Assembly (NCBI GenBank): GCA_033032175.1
Contig: CM065316.1
Coordinates: 962,115-1,026,114, forward strand
DNA from: Saturnia japonica
Lineage: Eukaryota > Arthropoda > Insecta > Lepidoptera > Saturniidae
Length of the DNA: 64,000 nt
Direction: 5' to 3'
Made by a program: the position numbers and the translations under genes. Below, in pieces: positions 1-12,500 of this stretch (positions are counted from its first letter, which is position 1; every line of letters starts with the position of its first letter). The notes beneath the pieces are model-generated. The model saw only the letters and a program-made list of their open reading frames with translations, made no database searches and had not been told where the DNA came from.

Positions 1-565
1 CTCTCTCCCAACTCGTCCATCCACTTGCTATGAACCTGGCATACATCTTTCGCTTCTTCAATATTCACCAATCTTTTTACACACACTCGTACTCTTGACC
101 TGATCTCTCATCAGAGCGTTCCCGATTTGATCGAAGAACGTTCGTCTGCGCCTTCCTTTTCCAAAATTCCCTTTCACACTCGCCTTATAAATTTGTTTAG
201 TCATTCGTGTTTCATTCATTCTCTCTATGTGCCTAAACTAATCAACATTCGAACTATATTGTATAGAGGACGTCGCGTCATAGGTAATTTTTCATACCCT
301 TCAATGAACGAGAGATTACCGTGATGTTATATGGTGATACCATAATAATGGTATTTCACTTGAAAATTTCTAGTGTTCACCTGATGATAGCTATGAAATC
401 CCATCATAAAAAATGTTAGCACGTAGGTACCAATCTATTTTCCAGCAGATCAATTTGGAACACCACTTTTCATACTTAGCCTATTAACCATCTTCAAACA
501 TAACCTCAATTAATAATTTAAGGCTGGTTGTACTCAGACACTAGAATTAAATAATCTATACGAAC
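1..565 (-). other. Sec31 intron with possible LINE remnant
   Basis: This is downstream of the exon-22 donor and so is intronic to Sec31. Bases 1-300 read on the minus strand give a broken protein with the look of a LINE C-terminal tail (Arg-rich FFDQIGNALMRDQV text, interrupted by stops). Bases 300-565 are AT-rich with nothing recognisable. Confidence 0.4.
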
Positions 566-3500
566 CTGTTGCTGATACGCCGGTGCTGCCGACGGTGGGT
601 ATTGCGTTTGGTATTGCTGTTGCTCTTGGTACTGTTGACCCGGATACTGTTGGCCTTGGTACTGTTGGCCTGGGTATTGTTGACTCGGGTACTGTTGGCC
701 TTGGTATTGCTGCCCCGGGTATTGTCCGGGCGTAGGAGCTAATGGCACGTGCTGAGGAGGCTCCACGCCGAACAACGGGTGGGTTATGGGAGCTTGGGCA
801 GCTGGAGTTTCTAGTTTGTGCTAAAATCGTAACAATTAAATAAGGAATTGCATTTTTTTTAAATACATTTAATTTACAATTTAAATAAAAACTTTAAAAT
901 CACTCGCACACTCCACAAATCTATATTTTTTAAGGAATAAATGATTGGATAGAAACCGGCTAGACTCTCTAGACCAGGTCGCACTTATGACTCACACAAA
1001 ATAAAAGATAAAGCATCTGTAAAATCACACGAAATATTTTTATACATACAAGTAACCATATTTTTATTGTAGTTTAGGTAAAAATATGAATACTTTAAAT
1101 CCACAAAACTATCGATAACTTTCAAACTACCTAAATATATATTAGAGATGAAGCTGTTTATGACTATTATAATGGGATATAACAAATATTTAGTAAGTTA
1201 GTATTTATTCAAATTCATTCTAATTATACTATGTTCATCATAAGAAAGGTATCATGACTAGAACAAAAATTCGATATAACCTAAAAATATGTTGATACTG
1301 AAATATGATAAACATAGTAAAGATTATATTTCACAAGCCATACAGATACCATCCGGATACCTCGTCGTAACATCGCCTGTGCTGTATAATGTGAGTCCAT
1401 TGCTTGGTCCCTGCGTGTATCGCAGACATGTCACCGTGATCATCGTACTGAATTTATTTATCACATTTATTAAACACCTTAACATTATCCTATATCTAGC
1501 ACCGTTTATAATCATCACGGTTTTGTTTAAATAATTTCTGTTCGCCAAGAGTTACACATGCTGCTATAAACAATTTTACTAAAGTGCATATTAAGTCTCT
1601 AATCTAATTTCTATGATATGTTTTTATTTATATTTGTCCTGGTGATTCTTAAACATCAATTAACTGATAATCATCACTCATTTGCCTGTCCTTTGTAATG
1701 AAATTACATTAGTTTCCCATGTCATGGCAGATATTAATGTTTAATAAATAAAACTGACCTTGGATTTCGACACCATGGGAGGGTCATTCCATCCTGGAGC
1801 TATCGGCTTCGGAGCTGCAACTGGGGGTGTCGGCTCTGGCGCCGGCTGCTGCGAACTGTAGAATCCGAAGCCCTTCACAGACGGATTTAACGGGTTTACT
1901 GACGGATTTAGCGGGTTCACAGATGGATTTAGCGGGTTCACTGACGGATTTAGCGGGTTAGCTGACGGATTTATCGGGTTTATCGGTGTGAAAGTGTTCG
2001 ATACGCTGGTAGCGTTATACTGGTCGGGCAGTGGGCTATTGAAGCCTCCGTAAGGCGGTTGGACGGGGTTGTTAAAGTTGTACTGGTTGTAGAGCGGTGC
2101 AGATTGCACTGACGGATCCACTTTATACTTCGAACGACCGACCAGACCACCTGTAAAATAAATAATAATTATTTTATAAAAAAAATTAGGAATCGCAGAA
2201 ATTGAAACACATCAAACATCAACAAACACAAGGTTTTTTGAAATAATTTTGTCGTTTATAGATTTATCGTCATGGTCACAGGGCTAAAAAGGATAACACG
2301 CTAAGCCTAATGGGGAAACTGGCTCTCGATTGCAGCTGCCGGAATACACCTATAGGTTCTTGGCGACATATTTTGAACTTGAGGATGGTAGGTAGTCAGG
2401 CGGACAATATAAAATACGCTACCACTATACCATGGTTTCATCACGATGTTTTCCTTCACCCAAAGCTCAGGTTCATCGTAGGGATTCGAATTCACGTCAA
2501 TCAAGCACTGAGCCATCATAGCTTACTAAGCATGAAGAGACATGGCATCGGCTTTATTTCAATGGATATTATCAGCAGTAACCTGAGGGCGGGCCAACGC
2601 TGCCGGGTCGCGACGGCTGTGGGGGTTGCGCGACTATCTGCTGCTGGAGTAGGGGTTGCGGCTGCGCAGGCTGCAGGGCCTGTTGTTGCGGGAACCCACG
2701 CTGCGGGTGGGCGGGCTGCGGTGCGGGAACTGAGGACTGTTGCCACGACGTTGGGTCGTAAGCCGCTGGACCTATTGGAATATTATATACAAACATAGTG
2801 ACAATATTTACTTAGATACGTTTTGTCTTTTGAATATTTTAATGTTATGTTCTTACGAACATTGCCTCGCTGAGCGTGTTCTATCGTCTGTATCAAGGTG
2901 AGTGTTCTGAAGAGTTGTTCAATCTAATTCCCTCCTGTCCCTTCCACAAAAGAACCACACGCGCTGGGCAGTAACTGAAGAGATATTTATGCAGGACGGC
3001 ATGACAGTGACAACCACCAATGTATTTAGATCTCTCGGTCACCGCCGTTTTGTTTGGATTGAACTGTGCTTACATTTTTTTATAAAAATATTTCAATTAA
3101 TTTTTAAAATTTTTATTATTTTAAATTAAAACTATTACCGTACCCAATTTATAGTCACTTGGAATTTTCATTACCAAATTGAAATAAAATATTTTGCTGG
3201 CCTCGACTGTGATATATAGCAACATTAAATATATTGAGTATATATTTCGAAATATAAAATAAGTCAAAATTAAAAATTACATTTATATTTGGACCTTTAG
3301 GCAGAATCCGTCCATTGTGGATGTGATATGAATAAAAGATAGTTTGTTTACTCACCAGCGGGAGTGTAGGGATTGGTATCTGCGTGTTGCGGGAACTGCC
3401 CGCGTTGCTGTGAGTGTGAGCTGCTGGTGCGCACGCGAGCGCGACCCAACTGCTGTTGCTGCTGGTGCTGTGGCATCTGCACCATCATCATAGTAACAAC

Positions 3501-6500
3501 AATCTTTAACGTTTTTTCTTCTTCACACCTACAGATGCGGTAAAATTACCGCTTCGTACCTATTTTCCCATTGTTGACAATCTTGTCTGTTATTACAGTT
3601 CGGCCGCTGAGAGAATGCGTTTCTAACGTCCGTCACTACAGACGACCGCGACCGTTTCAGCAAATCTCCTCCCATAACAAGTATTATGTATAAATTTGTG
3701 ACTGTTTTGTGTTATGTCCAATATGTCTTGTTTATGGTTTCTTGTTCAAAGCACGCCGAACATTTGGCAACTAAATTCTATAATGTGTATTTGCCTAGAT
3801 AGTCAAAATTTAAAAAAAAAACCAAACAAAATGGCGACCCAACACGCCATTGGGGTTGGCAAAAATATAAACACAAAAGTAAAGTTTAGGCATTCCTAAA
3901 TGAGTAGCTACAATACTTTTATACTTCCGGTAAAAAAAATGGCGACCCCAAATGGCGTGAAAGGGCCGCCATTTTGTGACGCTAAGCAATCGTGTACTCT
4001 GACAGACGTCGGGAACGCTTTCTCTCAGCGGCCGAACCGCAAATGACCGTTTAACTGAAGAACTGAACTGAACACTAAACCTGGGACTACCTTTCAAATG
4101 TCGCCGCCAGAATACAGCATAGGATGTCTGGCGATTTACAAATCAATTGTTTTTTTTTTTCTATATGTATATTACTTTACCACAATATCACCTGAGGTTA
4201 AGTTACGACTTGGTTCTAGCTGGTAACGCGCCAAGCTTAGAATGAAACTGGTTTTTAAGTGCAGCTGCCGAAACACACGTACGTACACACAAGCGTGCTT
4301 GTCGACAGATTTTTAACTCGAATATAATACCTTATAGCCGGGTGGGTATTACAAAATGTACCATGCTAATAAATTATACTATGCTACATAATAATATAAC
4401 CATATAGTAAGTAGTTAATACATTGGTTTCAGAGAATAAACTATCACTTATACCATTTCCATTTCTTTATTTTCTCGATGACAGCTCCTGTGAAAACTTG
4501 AACGAGCGTCTTTTTTACATTATGCATGCATTATTTTATAAAAATATGACGTTTACACAAGTACAAGGTTACACCAGAGTCGGAGAAACTGATAGGGATG
4601 GAGCTATATTGATTGATAAACGTAACACGATAACAGACCCGATATTTTTTACAAAATGTAAGAAACTAAACTACTGCCGGATACTTTTGTACAAATTTAT
4701 TAACTAATATTATATTTCATTACAAGATGTTACACGTATTAATTCTTGATTGATAACGACAAATTCTTCAAAAATTTTGAAGCTGTTGTAAAATAAGTAT
4801 GTATATCTCAATCTCGATAATGAAACGAAATAATTATAACGACAGGTAATCTTTATTTATTTATTTTAATCAAAATCTGATGAATCGTTACTGTCACTCG
4901 ATATAATAAATATATGCGATCGATATCATTACTTATTGGGTCACAACACTACAACTATCAAATTAGAACTGTCATCGAGAAAATAAAGAAATGGAAATAG
5001 TATATTCATTGATTGACTATGTTCGCTGTTATCGGAAAAATAAGGTTCGGATTGAACGCATTATCTCTATAACACTGGTTCGTTCTCACTTTAAATTCAC
5101 ACTTGTAGGGGAAGGGAAGAGAATTTGGTTATCTATGGTTTTATGCAAATAACGTGGTAAAAATTTTCCAAGTCCAAAAACGTGATGTAATAAAGTCAGT
5201 TTGTAGTTTTTTGTATCGTGTAGTGGATGCGGTGAAAGCCATACCTGAGCGGATCTGGTCTGACCCGGACGCGCCAACCCCAGTGCGTGCAAGAGCCGGT
5301 CGCGCAGCCCTGCGCATCGGTCCCCGGTCTGCTCGTGAGGCGTATGCAGAGCTTGCAAGGCGCTCTGCAGACAGCCCTGCGAGGCAAGCCGCAGGGCGTA
5401 CTCACTAATGACGGACTCCAGCTTACCTCCATTCTGCTCGGAAGAAATAGAAAATGATAGAACATCAAGCATAAAAACAAGGGATAAATCTATATAAGTA
5501 TAAAGACAATATTTAACAAAAAAGAAATCAACTTCAAACATCCATTAAAAAAATTAATATATATACATCCGAATTTAGTAACCTTCTCCTTCCCTTGAAG
5601 ACGGTTAAAAAAGGTTATTAAAGTTTAAAGAAACTACGATTTAGTTGTTCAAATGTTTCACAAGAAAGAGTTGGCAATACCTGCAGAGGCCGACCTCTGA
5701 GTGCAGCGGCCGCGCGCGCCAGTAGCGCCCTCTCCGTGAGGGAACCGTTAGCTGTTCCGGGGAGAGTAGCCCAGCGCGACACTAGCTTGTCAGGGTTCAT
5801 GGCGCAGAGGTAGCAGATGGTGGCCGCCTCAGACACTGAAGGATCAGGATCCGCACCCACACGCTCTCCCAGCATCTCTATCGAACATATTCACATAGAA
5901 TTTATTCGATATCTTTTACGCATCCAATTTTTAACCTAACCTAATAAAATAATAACTTAGATAGTATGTTTATTTCCGCTTTATATCCTCACCTGGTAAT
6001 GTTTTTTTATATATATAATATGTATGAAAAACCCGTCGGATCCGTGAAGGTATTATTAGGTATCGAGATTATATTCTGTTTATGTAATCTATCTCAGATT
6101 ATAAGAAAAAAAAATGATTCCTAATAAAAAAAAACCGTGTTGTGTCATGGGACACCAGATAGGACAGAAGTTCCTTATTAAAAAAGTATTAATTTCAAGT
6201 TCTATTCGAGGTATAAAGAAAAAAATTATTCGGGTATACATTTTTTATTATCGATAAAAATTAAAAAACTACTTTACAAAATTATCTTAACACCTTTATT
6301 TTATTTACAATTATTTATAAAAATACATATATATTAATAATATACAAAGACATAGGCTATTTACATGAATAATAATAATTAAGCCTAATTATGTTCTATC
6401 ATAGAAACTATAGCTTTATGGTAACTAAAATAAGATACATATATTTGTGTAATTATCGAATGATATAATAATAATAGCAAACTGCAATAATAATATCAGT

Positions 6501-9500
6501 TATCACGTAGACTATACATTAGACACTGTATAACGTTACGAACGTTGTTTGCCGGCTAGGTTACCCCTCCGCAACGCCCCATAAGGAACTTCGTTCCAAA
6601 ATGTAAAAAAATTAGTTAAATGAGGAAACTTACATGGCAATACAGGCGGCGCGGCGCAGTGTACCGCCATACGATCAAACGTACCGCTGTGCTGCGCCGC
6701 GCCGGAGTTAGCGACGGTATCACGTTTTAAAAATTTGCTAAATATAGGGAAACTAAAACTAAATATGTTGTTAATTTTAAATCGTAACAACATTTTTATT
6801 TTCATAATAAATAAAAATTTTGTTTTTTTTTTTTTTGTAATGTCATTGGTGTACCAATATACCCTTTTCGGATTCGACGGGGTTTTTAAACATATTGTAT
6901 ATATAAAATTACTAAACTTCATTTCATTTTAAATAAATCCTAGAATAATATCGATAATCAAGAGATCAAATATGAAAGAGATTTTTAAGAAACTTCTCCG
7001 AGCGATAAGATTGGCAATAGCTTATCTGGAAACAGACGATAAAACTCAGCATATCCTGGACAATCAACATTACCCCCTCGACTAAGTTATTCCTTTCACG
7101 ACTAGCTCGAAAAGCCAAGTGCTGTGGTGAACAACTATAAAAAGTTTTTTAAATGATACTTGGGCGTGATGAGAGATGTCATCAGACTTTCCTGCATCGT
7201 TTTCAAAAGCAATGTTTCTGACGCGAAAGGGACAGCAAATAGGTACACCCCTTAAAGAGAGAGAGAGAGAGAGAAACAACTATGCCATAAGCCGAGAAAG
7301 ATAAACGAGCGCAATAGTATATTACTTTTTGGTTTCGGCTCGTGATTATGTAAAACGATTGAATAGTACATTATGGTACAAGTGTGTAATGTTGGTGATT
7401 ACCGCGGAGGCGCCATTGAGACCCGAGCCGTCAGGTGAGGCCGTGAGGGTCTTAAGAGAGCCGAGGACGGTAATCACCAATACACACGTGTATCATACGA
7501 CGTTTTTCAACACACTTGTGAAGAAAATAATAATAAAAAACCATTTTTTTCGCTATGGCGGGAAAAATTAATCAGTTTGCGCGCGCATCTTACAATGGCG
7601 ATCGGCCATAGACTAAAGGAATGAGGTTTCTTTTTTTCTTTTTTGGCTTTCCGCAGATAGCGTTTTAGCCACGTATAAAATGGGGAATTTAAAGTTTTCT
7701 TTATTACAGAGAAAACAAAAGTTATATTTGAGTGAAAGTTTTATTTATTAAACACGTACAAGTTGAAATTATCTATTTAAATACGAAGTTGTATGAAATG
7801 AGCAAGCAATAGGTACATTCATTTATTTGTTCTATTGATCATTATCTTTTTTGTATCGAAACTTTTTTAAGAACAAAGCAACTCGACCAATAAAATTAAA
7901 AAAAAAACTCTATAACTCACTTGTGAATAATAGGAATGAAAAAGTCACAGTTTGATTACAGGTGTCATTATGTGCCTAATTGCGGTGATATTAGAGCCAC
8001 TTTATGAGCAAGTGCGTTGAAAAAATTATTTACAGAAGTTTCATTTTCGTCTCGTATACGGAGTTGTACGCGCTCTTTACGTATACGTACATACATATAT
8101 ACGTATTTTTAATATTTATAAAATTAATAAAATTTAAGTGTCTGTTTGACATTTCAAAATAACAGATTTTTTAATTAATAAATGCATATGAAAGTATGCA
8201 TGTAATTTATAACAAACCACCGATTTTTATTTATCTGTTTATCTGTCTGTTGGACCGATTCTGAAGAAACTTACACTGGCAGATAGCAGATATTATAAGG
8301 AGTAACTTAGACTACTTTTATTTTAGAAAAAGAGTTATGGTTCTGGAAAATCTTCTTGAAAAATCTGGTCACGGTGAATCAATTCGGGAGCCTAAATGGC
8401 TTACGCAGAGTAAACCATAAGAGATATATCAAATTAACGTACTACGTCATTTTAGATATCGAAACGAGATACAAAACAGTCAGCAAGAGCATATGTATAT
8501 CTTCTAAGGATCACTCACAATAAACATTTATTGTTTATCCAGGAGAGGAAGTAGCATGGTTCGGGCGTATGCTGTATGACCGATCGACGGCATTCTGTGG
8601 TACACGCGAATGAAGTCAATGGATAAAAATATAGTTTAACTATACCGCAGTAGTGTGAGAGTGCGTCTCCGTCACAGTGCGTGAGGAGTGCAGCCAGGGT
8701 GCTCCTCCAGCTAGCCGGCGCTGCGCCCTGCACCAGAGTCTCCCAGCGCGAGTGCAGTAGACTGCCGGATATCAGCGAGACAGAGTCCTCGCTGGTGCTG
8801 TTCAGGTGGTATTTCTGCACCTTGTACAGAAGCTCCGGGCTGGCTGCAACAAGTATATCATTTAACATAGCGATTGGGCTTTCGCGTAAATAAAATCAAG
8901 TCGCAAGTTGATTCAACTGGTCTCACGTAGTGATGCGAACATCACTATAATAAACATCGATGACTTTTTTTTTATATCATTATCTACGTTATTACTTGTA
9001 GGCCAATACACAGTTTAATAAACTTAATAGATACCTATAATTAATGTTAACAAACAAAAATATCGCAGACATACTTTTTTTAAGTCACCAAGTTTACAAA
9101 AAAGAATAAAAACAGCTAGAAAACAAAGAAACTTTAATTGTGAATGACAATCGAGAAACGAATCATTGGGAACTACTGGTAAATCAAAATATACTAGATT
9201 CCTTCGCCGATTTTGTCAGGCTTAAAATAGAAAGCAGTTTCATATACATATTTGCATCATACTTATCTCATCGATATATAAATAATCTTTCAAAATAACA
9301 TCGATGATTGATAACCCACATATCGATGATAAATATAGATTTAAAACATCAATATATCATTTTCATCTCTAGTCTTATGTCACATACAAAAAGACAATTT
9401 TAAATTATGACTATGGGAATGACAGTATCAATTTCAATTACACAAGCCCACGATTATGTGTAAATTCTTCTAGGGTGTCTCTAGATTTTCGTGGTCCCAC

Positions 9501-12500
9501 AAAACATTTTATTAGAAACCCCGGAAATAATACTCTAAAAATAGAAATGGAAGATGAGATAGCGCCAAGGACCATAACTTTGAGGTTCAAATTCCCAAGT
9601 CGGCTTTTATGTCAACATATTTACATTCACATATCAAAATCAGCCCAAAATAGATCAGTGTATTATCCGATTATTAATTGTTGAATTTATCATCGAATAG
9701 TATTTTCACCAGTCTGTTTCGCTTGTTCAGTCCTAAGCCAGTAAAGGAATCATACACTTACACACAAACACTTTTCCTTATAATGTTTTACTGTGTTTTA
9801 TGTATTTGATGATATGATTTTTGTATGTAACCAGAGGAAAGGCACTGGAATCCGTCACACAAAATTACTTTTATCCGAACCCATATAAGCTGTAATGTAA
9901 TTATTATTTTAATAAACATTATTATTATTATCATTCCATTTGTTCGGAACCGGGGTCTCGCAACACAAGTTATCATTCTATAATATTTTCCCTCTAGGTA
10001 ACTTTCGCGCTAACCGAGCTGTCACTTCTGTCAGCTGCGCCGCGCTGGCTTGTTTTTTTTTAAAATAGTCCCTACACATTTCCCCTAACGCAAATCAGGG
10101 TTTTAGTCGACAACAAATCTTTCACATATTCCCATTTCATGTACCCCTGACGTTTTTATTTCCATTGTTTGAGGTTATGTGTTTTGCATGTTTTCCCGAT
10201 GTGGTGTACTATACGCTCCGCTTATTAAATCTATACCGCGATATAAGATGTGACGTAGCGAGCCGCGGTGGTGGTACGAGTATCATGACGTCACATCTTG
10301 TACCGCGGTATAGATTTAATAAGCGGAGCGTATAGTACACCACACCGATATAATTTGTACATTACCTTGTTGATTAAATACGTGTGGGTTTGGGTCACGG
10401 GACGAAATATTCCCCCTATTGCGGCTATTTATTATATTGTGATATTGTATAAACTTGTAATATCTCCACGAGAAGCATTGGTGTGAGGAGATGACGACTT
10501 GACCGACTGATGGTTTGACATTTCCTCTCCTATTCCTTTGACTATTACTTACCAGTGTGTAGCTTCTCTCGTTAGCACCAGCGCCGAGAGTCGCGAGTGT
10601 ATTTATATTATCACTATAACTTATAATACTTTGTAGTATAAATTGTTATAAATTTATCAGCCCTGCGAAACGCAGGCTAGTGCTTAGTCATCCTTCACTT
10701 CATCGAGGATACGGATGTAAATTCTTCCATTGCGCCTAAATGCTAATCCCTGAGATTACTGATGGAAGACATAACATACTTTGTATATTACGATTCACAA
10801 TGACTTACCCAGTGACGCAATGATGAGAGCATCGGCGACTCGTTTAGCTTCTAAACACAGCTCAACTGCCTCCTCCAGATTCCCGCAGACGAGTGCACGG
10901 CAAATCAAACTCGTCGTGTCTACCACAAAACATGCGAGAAAACTGGTCAGACTTCCTATTTTTAAGTGGAACTTCATAATTTGATGAGAATCAAGATTGA
11001 AATTAAGTAAGGACGCATCACGTTTAGACACATTTTGTTAAATGTGAGAGATGAAAGATATAACGTAAAGAGAAGGAGAAAGAGCTATACATTGTATATC
11101 TTAATAAACAGTTCAGGCTATCTGAGTCTCCCTTTTAAGTTTCATTTCTACCACGTATATGGTTCTGCAAGCAAATTTTCTTTTAATAACAATAATCAAT
11201 ATGCAATTGAAAAATAAGAAAACTTCAGTATTCTTTTAACATAATTAATGTCATAAAAATTATTGTTTCGATAAGAGATTATCGATTAGCGATGCTTGAA
11301 GTAGAAATCGATATTAGAGCCATTTCGGCCTAAACATAAAAATATTTAATTGAAACATAGGGAGTCGAAAGCTTCTTTATTCTTTTTGATGATTTTATTT
11401 TTCTTAACAATCAATGTATGCAATATCGACATTTTAAATGTAATGTGAATGTCATGTAATAAATGTACACATACCTTCGCCGTTTGGTATAATAACATTC
11501 GAGACTTCAGGCGATATATCCAGATTGGACAATTTCCTCTCGATCAGGGTATGCGCGTCCTGTCAAACAAAATCCTTTTAAGATCGACATAACTTTATAT
11601 GAAAATGAAACCTAAATTCAAAATATATGTCAAGATAACATACTCATTCACGTTCAGCTTACCATAGTTGGACAAAAATGGGTACTATGCAACAAAAAGA
11701 TAATTTTCGATAGATTCTGTATATATTGTTTTGTCAAACGTCGACTTTTAAATATAAGTGAAGGACACTTTTAGGGTCCCAATAATGTTTACATCAATTT
11801 TGATCTTCTTTCATTACTAGAATACTAAACATAAATAACTTTTTTTTTCTAATTATTATTGTAATCTCCAAACATGTTTCTAAAAAGATGGCGGCTCTCA
11901 TTTTAATACTGTCCAAAGAGTTATTGTGGCAACTTAAAATGTACGTTCCTGATTATTATTTCCACTTTACTCGTGCGCAATAACTAAACTATATCACGTA
12001 AAATGCCGCCAAAATTATATAACATAGGATCAAATACATAAGTTAATGAATTAAAACAAAAATCACCAAATGACAAATCAAGATCCCGCCAAACGCTCCC
12101 GTTCGACAGTGTTTGACGTTTGTGACAGTTGACAGGTGTCACCTGTCAGATGTGTAACTCACCGAGAGATCAGTGCTGGTGTCGGTGGAGAGTTCCGCCT
12201 CGGTCTCGGTGGACTCGCCCTGGTGTGTGCCACCGAACCCAAAAGTTAATCACAAACAGACAGACAAGCCAATTTAGCAAGCAGTAAACACAGATCGTAA
12301 TATGTTAGCTTAAACAAATACAGGAAACGCCAACACCAATGCATATCAAGATATCATATTTACCAGCTGTGTTATTCTGTTTTTTAATATAACATTGGTT
12401 CAAAAAATTTATATAATATTTGTCTTAAAATTATAGTTAAAAAGAGAAAATGCATAAAACCCGAAATGTATGCCAAATTGTATTTCGAGTGAAAAAATTC

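Noticed and set aside
2310..2798. 162-codon plus-strand open frame
   Set aside because: It is antisense to Sec31 exon 20. Its Ala/Gly/Val-rich text is a shadow of the Gln/Pro codons on the other strand.
5154..5408. 84-codon plus-strand frame rich in Arg/Ala
   Set aside because: Antisense to Sec31 exon 18, GC-rich because of that exon.
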